Of a DNA stretch of 57,908 nucleotides, positions 42,048-49,601 are shown piece after piece. Location of the stretch: NCBI GenBank assembly GCA_002435705.1, contig DIVA01000025.1, positions 1 to 57,908 on the forward strand, given 5' to 3'. Position 1 is the stretch's first letter; every line of letters starts with the position of its first letter. Position numbers and translations under genes: made by a program. This DNA comes from Bacteriovoracaceae bacterium UBA6144. GTDB taxonomy: Bacteria; Bdellovibrionota; Bacteriovoracia; Bacteriovoracales; Bacteriovoracaceae. Under the pieces are notes generated by a model. The model ran no database searches and had not been told where the DNA came from. It saw only the letters and a list, made by a program, of their open reading frames with translations.

Positions 42048-43759
42048 CAGACATCCAAATTCTTTTTTAAGCGCTCAAGGGTAGCTAACTTGGGGTCGTC
42101 TGTTTCAAGTATTCCGATTGCAGCCCGTAAGGTCTTGATGGCTTTATCAAGCTTATCCTCTAGCTCACCCTTGTCCCCGATATTTCTTTGCTCATTGGCC
42201 GTAAGAGTATCGATGTCGAACTCCATGGTATCAATCTTTCTTTTAAGCTCAAGGATCTTCATGTCACGATGGCGAATCTGGGTTTCAGCATCGACTTTCA
42301 ACAGCTCAAGTCTCTGCTCTAGTTCGCGCTCTCGACTTGAAACCTTTTTTATTTCAAGCTTAACCTTTTGTTGCATATTGAGAGCTTCCTGCTGGAAGGC
42401 TTTGGCTTTTTCTTCAGCAAGCTTTCGTCGCTCTTGCTCGAGCTCATACTGATACTTAAGATCTTGACTCTCCTCACTCATCCGTTTCTTCATGATCTGA
42501 ATTTCAATCTTCTTCTCATCAAGTTCAGCACGCAAGCCCAGTGAATTCCGGTTCCACTGAATTTTTTCCTCTTCCAGATCAGTGATCTTTTTGACAAGCC
42601 CCTCTCTGTCTAGTCGCAGATGATTTAGTGTGGCCTGGAGGCGTTCTAGTTCATGCCCATAATTACCAACCACTTCCTTGTATGCACTACGTTCATCAGA
42701 AGTTGATCTGCCTGGATTCACTTGACTCACAGGAGCAGAAGGAGCTGCTTGTTTAGCTGCCCTTGAGGGCTGCTCAGGCACTTCAGGAACTTCTTTTGGG
42801 GAGACGTGAATATCATCGCTCGTCTCATCAGCATTAGTCGTGAAGGAAAATTCTTCATCATCCTCCTCTACAGCACTCACTTCAGCAATTTTAGGAGCAG
42901 CAGGTAAGGGCTTCTTCTTGGGAGCGGAGCTTTCTATGGGAGAAGCAAACATATCATCACCAAGTTCTTCCAGTTCGCCTCCACTTAAATCACCTCCCAA
43001 CTCACCACCATCAAAGTCTCCACCTAAGTCCCCGCTCAAGTCACCATCGAGACTGAGTCCGTCGTCGGAGTTATCTTCACCTAAAGAAAATGAATCATCC
43101 CCTCCAAGCTCTAATCCTTGATCATCTCCAGATTCACCAAGTGAAAAACTTTCATCAGACCCAGCGTCGTCTCCCAGTGAGAGGTCTCCCCCTAAAGAAA
43201 GTCCCAAATCATCTCCATTATCTTCATTGTCTGCATCAAGCTGCTGAGCGCTTGGTCGCAGCATTGTGTTGGTGGCATCTGCCTCCATGATTTGATCTAT
43301 CTCAGCCAGCTTGGCCATTACATCATCGCCTAAGTCTATATCATCGCCCAGAACGAGCTCATCACCTGCTGAACCAGTCTCCGGAGCTGAGAAATCATTG
43401 TTGTCGCCAAGAGATAGCTCCATATCATCAGACATACCAAGGTCTAGTCCTTGGTCTAGAACCGCTTCGTTAGATTCATTTAGCGATTCATCCAAGGAGT
43501 CATCTGACATACCAAGACCAAAGTCTAATTCATCTAAGTTAGCTTCCTCTGGTTTTGCTTTTACATTTTGCACACGGGTTGAATCTTCGTCACTCACTTG
43601 AGCTTCCTTTGCTTTAAATGCAGAACCAAACCTGGGAAAAACAGAGTCAAAACTTGATTGAATAAACTCATGGGAAGGATGATCAAGAAATTTTATATTC
43701 TTGCTACTCTCACTTAGACCCATGTCTGCTGCCATTTTTGGCTTTGGTTTTCCAGTCAC
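42047..43759 (-). CDS. Acidic repeat + coiled-coil protein
   Basis: A 570-residue protein that starts at GTG with AGGAG 7 nt upstream. Residues about 70-280 are extremely acidic and repetitive, with many copies of LSLGDD / LGLGMSDD / FSLGE / GGDLSGG. This is a disordered segment of low complexity. A Pro/Ala-rich stretch (280-350) follows, then a long coiled coil (355-560; VKKITDLEEEKIQWNRNSLG, EQERRKLAEEKAKAFQQEAL). It has no enzymatic domain. It resembles in plan the polarity and gliding scaffolds AglZ/FrzS, but not in sequence. Coupling to the cyclase suggests a scaffold for cyclic-di-GMP signalling. Confidence 0.85.
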   Translation of the reverse strand: MTGKPKPKMAADMGLSESSKNIKFLDHPSHEFIQSSFDSVFPRFGSAFKAKEAQVSDEDSTRVQNVKAKPEEANLDELDFGLGMSDDSLDESLNESNEAVLDQGLDLGMSDDMELSLGDNNDFSAPETGSAGDELVLGDDIDLGDDVMAKLAEIDQIMEADATNTMLRPSAQQLDADNEDNGDDLGLSLGGDLSLGDDAGSDESFSLGESGDDQGLELGGDDSFSLGEDNSDDGLSLDGDLSGDLGGDFDGGELGGDLSGGELEELGDDMFASPIESSAPKKKPLPAAPKIAEVSAVEEDDEEFSFTTNADETSDDIHVSPKEVPEVPEQPSRAAKQAAPSAPVSQVNPGRSTSDERSAYKEVVGNYGHELERLQATLNHLRLDREGLVKKITDLEEEKIQWNRNSLGLRAELDEKKIEIQIMKKRMSEESQDLKYQYELEQERRKLAEEKAKAFQQEALNMQQKVKLEIKKVSSRERELEQRLELLKVDAETQIRHRDMKILELKRKIDTMEFDIDTLTANEQRNIGDKGELEDKLDKAIKTLRAAIGILETDDPKLATLERLKKNLDV

Positions 43760-43883
43760 AACAATTCTCCTAGCATATACATGGACTTAGGATATCACCG
43801 GAAAGAGATTTGAAGAACTTAACCTAAAGCGGCAAACATTTCTTGATCAAAATGATCCAACAAAGCTTTTTCAAGCTGATCCC

Positions 43884-43912
43884 TTGTGACGTGCACATAA
43901 CTATATTAAAAT
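43884..43912 (+). promoter_or_regulatory. Sigma70-like promoter of the L,D-transpeptidase/bactofilin operon
   Basis: TTGTGA (43884-43889) and TAAAAT (43907-43912) are 17 nt apart. They match the -35 at 4 of 6 and the -10 at 5 of 6. The start would be near 43919, giving an 18-nt leader with the GGGAGG ribosome site at 43927-43932. Confidence 0.55.
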
Positions 43913-43936
43913 TAGGACTACTCTTAGGGAGGATAA

Positions 43937-44914
43937 GTGATTAAATTTTTTACCAAGACGTCTCTCGTCTTAATATTTTTTGTATCTAACGTTTTTGCTC
44001 AGGATTATCTCCCAAGCTCAATTATTAGAATGGATTCCATCTTTGCTCACCATGTGGTGCTGGTTGAAAAATCCACACACAGTTTAATTGTTTACCGAAA
44101 TGAGAATGGTATCCCTAAAGAAGTTAAGCGCTTTAAGATTGCTAGTGGGAAAACAAAAGGTGATAAGTTTCGCGAGGGAGACCACAAGACACCTGAGGGA
44201 ATTTATACTCTTCGCGAATTCTTTTCTGACAAGATACTTCTGTCTCGCCACGGTGAGATGGCAAAAATGTACGGAGCTGGTGCTTTTACCACTGACTACC
44301 CCAATCTTATGGATCAGAGATCCGGAAAAACGGGAAGTGGTATTTGGCTTCACTCCACAGACGATGCCACTCGTATCGACAAAGGTCTCGACTCCAGAGG
44401 CTGCGTGGTCGTGAATGATATGGATCTCAAAGAAGTTTCAACTTTCTTAGATCTGGCACGAACACCAATGATCATCACACAAGAAGTCGCCTTTAGGCCA
44501 AGAGCGGCTTGGGAAAAATCTCAAAAAGAACTTTCTGCTGTTGTTGATGGCTGGACAAGTGCGTGGAAAGAAAAAAGATTTCAAGACTACATCAACTACT
44601 ACCACCCACAAGAATTTAAAGATCGTTCACGTGGCAACTACCCTTCTTATAAGGCTTATAAGCAAGCCGTATTTGCAAGAGCTGACTCACCACAAATTAA
44701 TTTTGACGGTATTTCAATTCTACAAGCTAATAACTATGCCGTCGTAACGCTTCGCCAGGATTACCGCTCTGAAGTTATCAATGATATTGGCAAAAAAACG
44801 CTCTACCTCATTAAAGATCAAAACTATGACTGGAAAATTGTCGCTGAGCTATGGGAGAAGTTGCCAGATAATATGAATCTGAGCTTTACCCCCTCTCAAA
44901 GATTCTTCAACTGA
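43937..44914 (+). CDS. Periplasmic L,D-transpeptidase (YkuD) with NTF2-like C-terminal domain
   Basis: A 325-residue exported protein: signal peptide ending NVFA (about residue 21), YkuD domain at 35-180 with catalytic His139 (GIWLHS) and Cys156 (SRGCVVVN), and a C-terminal NTF2/SnoaL-like domain (205-310; VVDGWTSAWKEKRFQDYINY, TLRQDYRS). Such enzymes cross-link peptidoglycan 3-3 or attach proteins to it. A GTG start at 43937 is 4 nt after GGGAGG. It is followed 2 nt later by a membrane linker gene and then bactofilin, so the three probably act together on cell-wall shape. Confidence 0.9.
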   Translation: MIKFFTKTSLVLIFFVSNVFAQDYLPSSIIRMDSIFAHHVVLVEKSTHSLIVYRNENGIPKEVKRFKIASGKTKGDKFREGDHKTPEGIYTLREFFSDKILLSRHGEMAKMYGAGAFTTDYPNLMDQRSGKTGSGIWLHSTDDATRIDKGLDSRGCVVVNDMDLKEVSTFLDLARTPMIITQEVAFRPRAAWEKSQKELSAVVDGWTSAWKEKRFQDYINYYHPQEFKDRSRGNYPSYKAYKQAVFARADSPQINFDGISILQANNYAVVTLRQDYRSEVINDIGKKTLYLIKDQNYDWKIVAELWEKLPDNMNLSFTPSQRFFN

Positions 44915-44916
44915 TT

Positions 44917-45639
44917 ATGATACAAAATAAGTCAACCCACATTGAGATCATCCTAAACGATCACCCAGAACCAGTACGTCTGATTAAGATTTCAAAAAAA
45001 AGACTGAAATTTTTTTTTCTAATCACTCCTGTTTTTTTAGTCGCTCTCTTTCTTGCACTTTCAGCCACACTTTGGTGGCGTGAAGCAAGTATACCTATCG
45101 GAATTAGTCTTCCCGATCTTCCTTCGACTGATGAGTCCAAGGTTAAAGAGATGCAAGATCAGTTAGCCGAGCTAGAGACCTCGAACAAAACGTTACAAGA
45201 AAAGATCACCAGCTCACAGACGGGAGAAATTGACGTCTGGATAGGCCCTGTGAAAAAACCTTATGCCCTCCAAGATCTGAGACCGAAGAAGTTGCTCAGG
45301 ACAGAAAACATTGTTTTGGAAGATAAAGCCGGAAAACGTGTTTTAAAGTTTCAATTAATAAATAATGGCCCAGAAATGGATCGCGTTTATGGACACGTAT
45401 TTGTTTTCCAAATCGACAGCAGAGGCCAGTCAGCATATCCTGCGATGACAAACCAAGAGTGGATTGAAGGTATTCGATTCAACAAGGGTGAAACCTTTGC
45501 GGTTTCTAGACTGAGACCTGTGGAAGCAAGCTTTCCACCAGCAGATAATGATGCGCGTTTTTTAATTGTGATTTTCAATCGCGAAGGTGACCTCATCCTA
45601 AGACAGGTTCTTTCGGGCACGACAGTGGTGGGTGAATAA
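44917..45639 (+). CDS. Single-pass membrane protein between L,D-transpeptidase and bactofilin
   Basis: A 240-residue protein: a cytoplasmic tail of about 30 residues rich in basic residues (RLIKISKKRLKFFFL), one membrane helix (about 32-52), a periplasmic coiled coil (70-100; SKVKEMQDQLAELETSNKTL), and a beta-rich domain of about 130 residues (LKFQLINNGPEMDRVYGHVF). I know no matching family. The cytoplasmic tail could touch bactofilin while the periplasmic part touches the transpeptidase. Its stop overlaps the bactofilin ATG by one base. Confidence 0.8.
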   Translation: MIQNKSTHIEIILNDHPEPVRLIKISKKRLKFFFLITPVFLVALFLALSATLWWREASIPIGISLPDLPSTDESKVKEMQDQLAELETSNKTLQEKITSSQTGEIDVWIGPVKKPYALQDLRPKKLLRTENIVLEDKAGKRVLKFQLINNGPEMDRVYGHVFVFQIDSRGQSAYPAMTNQEWIEGIRFNKGETFAVSRLRPVEASFPPADNDARFLIVIFNREGDLILRQVLSGTTVVGE

Positions 45640-45980
45640 TGGACATCAGTGACTTCAAATCCTCTCGCTACAATATCATCGGTTTGAGTTCTCATATTAA
45701 AGGTGAACTTCACCTTTCTGGTAGAACCTCAATCGAAGGCCAAGTGGAGGGCAATATATTTTCCGATGATGATTCAATGTTGATTATTGAAAAGAACGCT
45801 ACTATCACAGGTAATATAAACGCATTTAATATTGAAGTTTTTGGCAAAGTGATTGGCGAATTAAATGCCAAAGGCACTCTGAGCATTCGCCCCGGCAGTC
45901 AAGTTGAGGGCACCATTAAGTCAGAGCGCCTAGTAATCTATCCAGGCGCTCTAGTAAACACCAAAGCTGACGCAGGTTAG
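45639..45980 (+). CDS. Bactofilin
   Basis: A 113-residue beta-helix cytoskeletal protein, with the central bactofilin domain (SSHIKGELHLSGRTSIEGQV, AFNIEVFGKVIGELNAKGTL, IRPGSQVEGTI) and short disordered ends. Bactofilins polymerise without nucleotide at the membrane and place cell-wall enzymes. Here it sits in an operon with an L,D-transpeptidase and a membrane linker. Its 3' end overlaps the convergent peptidase gene by 4 nt. Confidence 0.95.
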   Translation: MDISDFKSSRYNIIGLSSHIKGELHLSGRTSIEGQVEGNIFSDDDSMLIIEKNATITGNINAFNIEVFGKVIGELNAKGTLSIRPGSQVEGTIKSERLVIYPGALVNTKADAG

Positions 45981-47338
45981 AGAAGGCCCTGCGCTTTAAT
46001 CATTTCGACAGGTCTAATGGCTTCTAGTGAAGTCTTAAGCGATGGATCACCGACCACCACGATAACCATTTCATCCCAATTAAAGAGACGCTTAACTCCA
46101 TCAGCAACGTCTTCTTTTGAAAGAGCTTTTATTTTTTCTGGAAACTGATAGAGCTTCTCAAGGGGCTCATTGACATGATCAAGCATCAGAAGCTGCATTA
46201 AGAAACTAGAAGAGGCCTCAAAAGAAAAGGGATAGTGACCAATCACATAATTTTTCATGTGCTCAAGTTCTTCATCTTTAATTTTACTTGGCTGAGAACT
46301 CTCTTTTAAAATGCTTTTAATCAAATTAATGGTTTCTGCGACGGTTTCATTTTTAGAAAAAGTACTGATTCCAGCGCGGCCATATTCAGACTGCATACTG
46401 ACGTAACTACCAATGGAATAAGTAAGTCCTCTTTTGACTCGAACTTCTTGAATAAGTTTTGCCGTAAAACCGCCTCCAAGATAGCTGGCCGTGAAATTGA
46501 GCTTTTCATCTGGGTCTTTCACTTCGTTTTGAGAAATAAAACGACCGATTCGAATCTGGGCTTGATTAGCCCCGCTAACAGGGACTAAAAAAATCTTATG
46601 ACTCATGGCCGAGAGAGGATTTTTCAAACGAAAACTCTGACTAGAACTCGTCTTCCATCCGCAATCTTTTAAAAACTGATCACGCACGAAGAGTGCTTCT
46701 TTAGGGCCTTTTATATAAAATCTTTTTGGAGCCTCATCCCTCAGTTCCGACCATTTCTTCTGCAAGCTCTGCGACTGCATCAATTCAATTGAAGCAAGAT
46801 TTCCATCTGTCGGGTACTCATAGCTTGACCCTTTCATCATGATGCTTCGGAATGCACGCTCAGCCAGAGCAGAGTGCTGTGAAGGTAAATTACGTAGTTG
46901 TGTAACGACTCTCTTTTTGTGTGGGATCAACTCATTACGCGGATATTGTGCATCTTTGATCACGTGGCAGAAACGCTCAGTCACTTTTGGAAGATCTTTC
47001 ACAAGAGCGGTAAAACTGAGAACTGAATACTCATGAGTGACGTTACTCGCAAAACTTACACCATAAAAATCAAAAAACTCACTTAAGCTTTTTTGATCGT
47101 ATTTTGATGTTCCCGCAAAGAGCAAATCAATTGATGCTTGGGTGGTACCGGCTTTTTGAATACTGTCCTGCATGGCTCCGTTAGCAAAATAGATGGTAAA
47201 GGTTGCTGTGGGATAGCGGTTATCTTCCAGCCATGTGGTTTTAAAATCTCCCCACAAAAGTTTTTGAATTTCATTTTTTCTATAGTCGGCAGCCAAAACT
47301 GTCGAGCTCATCACAATTAGGAATAATAAAAATTTCAT
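45977..47338 (-). CDS. M16-family peptidase-like subunit lacking the zinc motif
   Basis: A 453-residue protein with a signal peptide (ending VLAAD). It has the M16 two-lobe layout and the C-terminal substrate-binding RVKRGLTYSIGSYV motif. The zinc motif HxxEH is absent; the matching position reads ASIDLLFAGT. In two-subunit M16 peptidases, this is the non-catalytic partner. Its gene follows the catalytic subunit with 9 nt between. It is probably periplasmic. AGGGGA lies about 5 nt before the ATG. Confidence 0.88.
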   Translation of the reverse strand: MKFLLFLIVMSSTVLAADYRKNEIQKLLWGDFKTTWLEDNRYPTATFTIYFANGAMQDSIQKAGTTQASIDLLFAGTSKYDQKSLSEFFDFYGVSFASNVTHEYSVLSFTALVKDLPKVTERFCHVIKDAQYPRNELIPHKKRVVTQLRNLPSQHSALAERAFRSIMMKGSSYEYPTDGNLASIELMQSQSLQKKWSELRDEAPKRFYIKGPKEALFVRDQFLKDCGWKTSSSQSFRLKNPLSAMSHKIFLVPVSGANQAQIRIGRFISQNEVKDPDEKLNFTASYLGGGFTAKLIQEVRVKRGLTYSIGSYVSMQSEYGRAGISTFSKNETVAETINLIKSILKESSQPSKIKDEELEHMKNYVIGHYPFSFEASSSFLMQLLMLDHVNEPLEKLYQFPEKIKALSKEDVADGVKRLFNWDEMVIVVVGDPSLKTSLEAIRPVEMIKAQGLL

Positions 47339-47347
47339 CTGATCCCC

Positions 47348-48715
47348 TTATCTCACGGCCTGGTTATTTTCCCACACGGTCACCCACACATAGGCTTTCT
47401 GAGAAAAAAGACGTTTGCATTCTTTTTTAATATCATCAACTTTGAGAGCATCATAAATCATGAGTTCTCTGCGGTAATAAGCCCAGTCGTTATATAGTAA
47501 CTGACGGTCTCCAATAAAGCGTGCCAATCCTCCCAGAGTGTCAAGGCCAGAGAAGAGTTCACTTTCATATTGGTTTTTAACTTTCTGTAAACTCTCTGTA
47601 GTGATCGCTGCTTCACAGGATTCATTGAGGGATTTTAAAAGTTCTTTCTTCATTGTTGAAGGAGCAACCCCCTTTACGATCTCTCCGCCAATCATGAAGG
47701 CCCCGGCCTTCTCAAGAGAGTAGTTCCCGGTGTAGACTGTTGAAAACTTCGGCCGTGCCGTTTGTACAAATTTCTGGTTTAAATAAGAACTCTTCCCGTC
47801 ACCCAAGATTGAAGCAAGAATATCCTGCGCATAAGCTTCTGGTGCACCTGCTTTGGGAGCAGGGTAAGCCAGCATAAACATAGGAGATGGAGATTGTCCC
47901 TTGATATTGAGTTCAACTGGCTTTTCTAGATTATTCTTAAAGGCAGAATCTGGCATTGATCGGCGAGTTTGCTCAGGCACGGGTGAAGAAGGTAGTCCAT
48001 CGAAATGCTTCTTTACTAATGACTTCACTTGAGAAGCGCTCACATCACCCACAATAACCATCGTGGCATTATTAGGAGCATACCATTGGCGGTAGTACTG
48101 ATAAATTTGATCACGGGAAACTGTTTTAAGATCTTCGATGTCGCCGATCACAGAGGTGCCATAGGGAGTTCCCTTGAAGAGCTCTTCCATCATCGTCATA
48201 TAAACCTGACCGCGGGGAGAATTCTCGTAGCGCATCTTGCGCTCTTCAAGAACCACTTGCCGCTCATGTTCGAATTCATCTTTCTTAATAACCAAATTAA
48301 CCATACGATCAGCCTCAACTCCTAACATCATATCGAGAGTAGAGCTGGGCATATTTTCATAATAAACAGTCATATCATTTGTGGTATAGGCGTTCGAGCT
48401 TCCTCCATTCCCTTCAACAATAAAATCAAACTTTGAACTGGAAATGGATTTTGTGCCTTTGAACATAAGGTGCTCTAGGAAGTGACTAGCACCTGTGAGG
48501 CCTTTTCTCTCATCCTTACCGCCGACTTTGTAGAACATCTGCAAAGAAAAAATGGGTAAACGTTTATCTTCGATCACCAACACCTGCATCCCGTTTTCTA
48601 ATTTAAAACTTACCACATCAAGCTTTAAAGGATCCGGGAGATTGGCAGAAGGACTCTTGGGGCCGGAGGAGCAAGCAGAGAGAAGCGCGGAAAATAAAAT
48701 GAGCACAAAACGCAT
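47348..48715 (-). CDS. M16-family zinc peptidase, catalytic subunit, lipoprotein
   Basis: A 455-residue lipoprotein (lipobox LLSAC, Cys15) with the inverted zinc motif HFLEH (78-82) and the downstream Glu region DEFEHERQVVLEERKMR. The second lobe lacks a second zinc site, as expected. It degrades small unfolded peptides together with the partner encoded downstream. Bdellovibrio-type predators hold many such exported peptidases, and a role in host protein digestion is possible but not shown. AAGG lies about 6 nt before the ATG. Confidence 0.92.
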   Translation of the reverse strand: MRFVLILFSALLSACSSGPKSPSANLPDPLKLDVVSFKLENGMQVLVIEDKRLPIFSLQMFYKVGGKDERKGLTGASHFLEHLMFKGTKSISSSKFDFIVEGNGGSSNAYTTNDMTVYYENMPSSTLDMMLGVEADRMVNLVIKKDEFEHERQVVLEERKMRYENSPRGQVYMTMMEELFKGTPYGTSVIGDIEDLKTVSRDQIYQYYRQWYAPNNATMVIVGDVSASQVKSLVKKHFDGLPSSPVPEQTRRSMPDSAFKNNLEKPVELNIKGQSPSPMFMLAYPAPKAGAPEAYAQDILASILGDGKSSYLNQKFVQTARPKFSTVYTGNYSLEKAGAFMIGGEIVKGVAPSTMKKELLKSLNESCEAAITTESLQKVKNQYESELFSGLDTLGGLARFIGDRQLLYNDWAYYRRELMIYDALKVDDIKKECKRLFSQKAYVWVTVWENNQAVR

Positions 48716-48724
48716 AGTGAACCT

Positions 48725-48730
48725 TATGAT
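48725..48730 (+). promoter_or_regulatory. Candidate -10 box (TATGAT) 6 nt before the ATG
   Basis: TATGAT matches the -10 consensus at 5 of 6 and leaves 6 nt to the ATG at 48737. No Shine-Dalgarno is present between them. A leaderless transcript for the PhnP-like gene is plausible. No clear -35 box was seen. Confidence 0.4.
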
Positions 48731-48736
48731 AGATGT

Positions 48737-49528
48737 ATGAACATAGTGACAATACTAGGATCAGGCACAAGTACCGGAATACCTATTTTAGGGTGTAACT
48801 GCGAGGTTTGCAATTCAACAAACCCAGCAAATTCAAGATTGAGAACGAGTGTTTTCCTGACTACTGCACTTGGAAAAAATATTTTAGTCGATACTACTCC
48901 TGACTTACGATTTCAGCTTCTGACCCACAAACCTGACTCTATTGATGCTGTGATCATGACTCATGATCACGCTGACCACACCCATGGTATTGATGACCTA
49001 AGGCCTTTTAGTTTTTACCAAAAAAAAGATCTCCCGCTCTACTGTTCCCCGGAAACGGCTGAATCTCTTCGACGAAAGTTCGACTATATTTTTAACCCCA
49101 AACCAGTGATCGGTGGTGGGATTCCCCAGCTCAAGCTGATTGAAATCCCCTTTGCCCCTTTTGCCATTGAGCAAGAGGAGTTTGAATTTTTTTCACTCCC
49201 CCATGGCAGAATCCAAACCACTGGATTTCGCCATCGATCCCTGGCCTACCTCATAGACTGCCATGACGTGCCAGATGAGCTTTGTGAAAAACTGAATAAT
49301 CACCCATTAGATTGGCTCATTATTGATTGCGTTAAGCCTGACCCTCATGACACCCACCTGGGATTTGATAAAACCATCGAGATCATAAAAAAAATTCAGC
49401 CTAAGCAGGCTGGACTTATTCATATGGGTCACGAATGGGACCATGACCAACTCCAGCTTCGCCTGCAGCGCAATGGATTATTTGAAGCAGTGCCCCTCAA
49501 GGATGGAGATATTTTACAGTATCGCTGA
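48737..49528 (+). CDS. PhnP/RNase Z-like metallo-beta-lactamase hydrolase
   Basis: A 263-residue enzyme starting with ILGSGTSTGIPILGCNCEVC, the PhnP-type GSGTSxGxPxxGCxCxxC signature whose Cys residues bind a structural zinc, followed by MTHDHADHTHGIDDL (HxHxDH metal site) and LIHMGHEWDH. PhnP hydrolyses cyclic ribose phosphates; many homologues are lipoate-linked or of unknown substrate. It is divergent from the M16 gene with only 21 nt between, and it lacks a ribosome site. Confidence 0.88.
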   Translation: MNIVTILGSGTSTGIPILGCNCEVCNSTNPANSRLRTSVFLTTALGKNILVDTTPDLRFQLLTHKPDSIDAVIMTHDHADHTHGIDDLRPFSFYQKKDLPLYCSPETAESLRRKFDYIFNPKPVIGGGIPQLKLIEIPFAPFAIEQEEFEFFSLPHGRIQTTGFRHRSLAYLIDCHDVPDELCEKLNNHPLDWLIIDCVKPDPHDTHLGFDKTIEIIKKIQPKQAGLIHMGHEWDHDQLQLRLQRNGLFEAVPLKDGDILQYR

Positions 49529-49601
49529 TTTTCTAGCCTCCCCCATGAAACTCCGGTTATGATGAGCTCCTATTTTTGATTAAGTGTCCTAGGAGACCAA
49601 A

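Noticed and set aside
42840..43601. Plus-strand frames coding Ser/Pro-rich proteins
   Set aside because: They are the antisense of the acidic repeats in the minus-strand coiled-coil gene, without ribosome sites.
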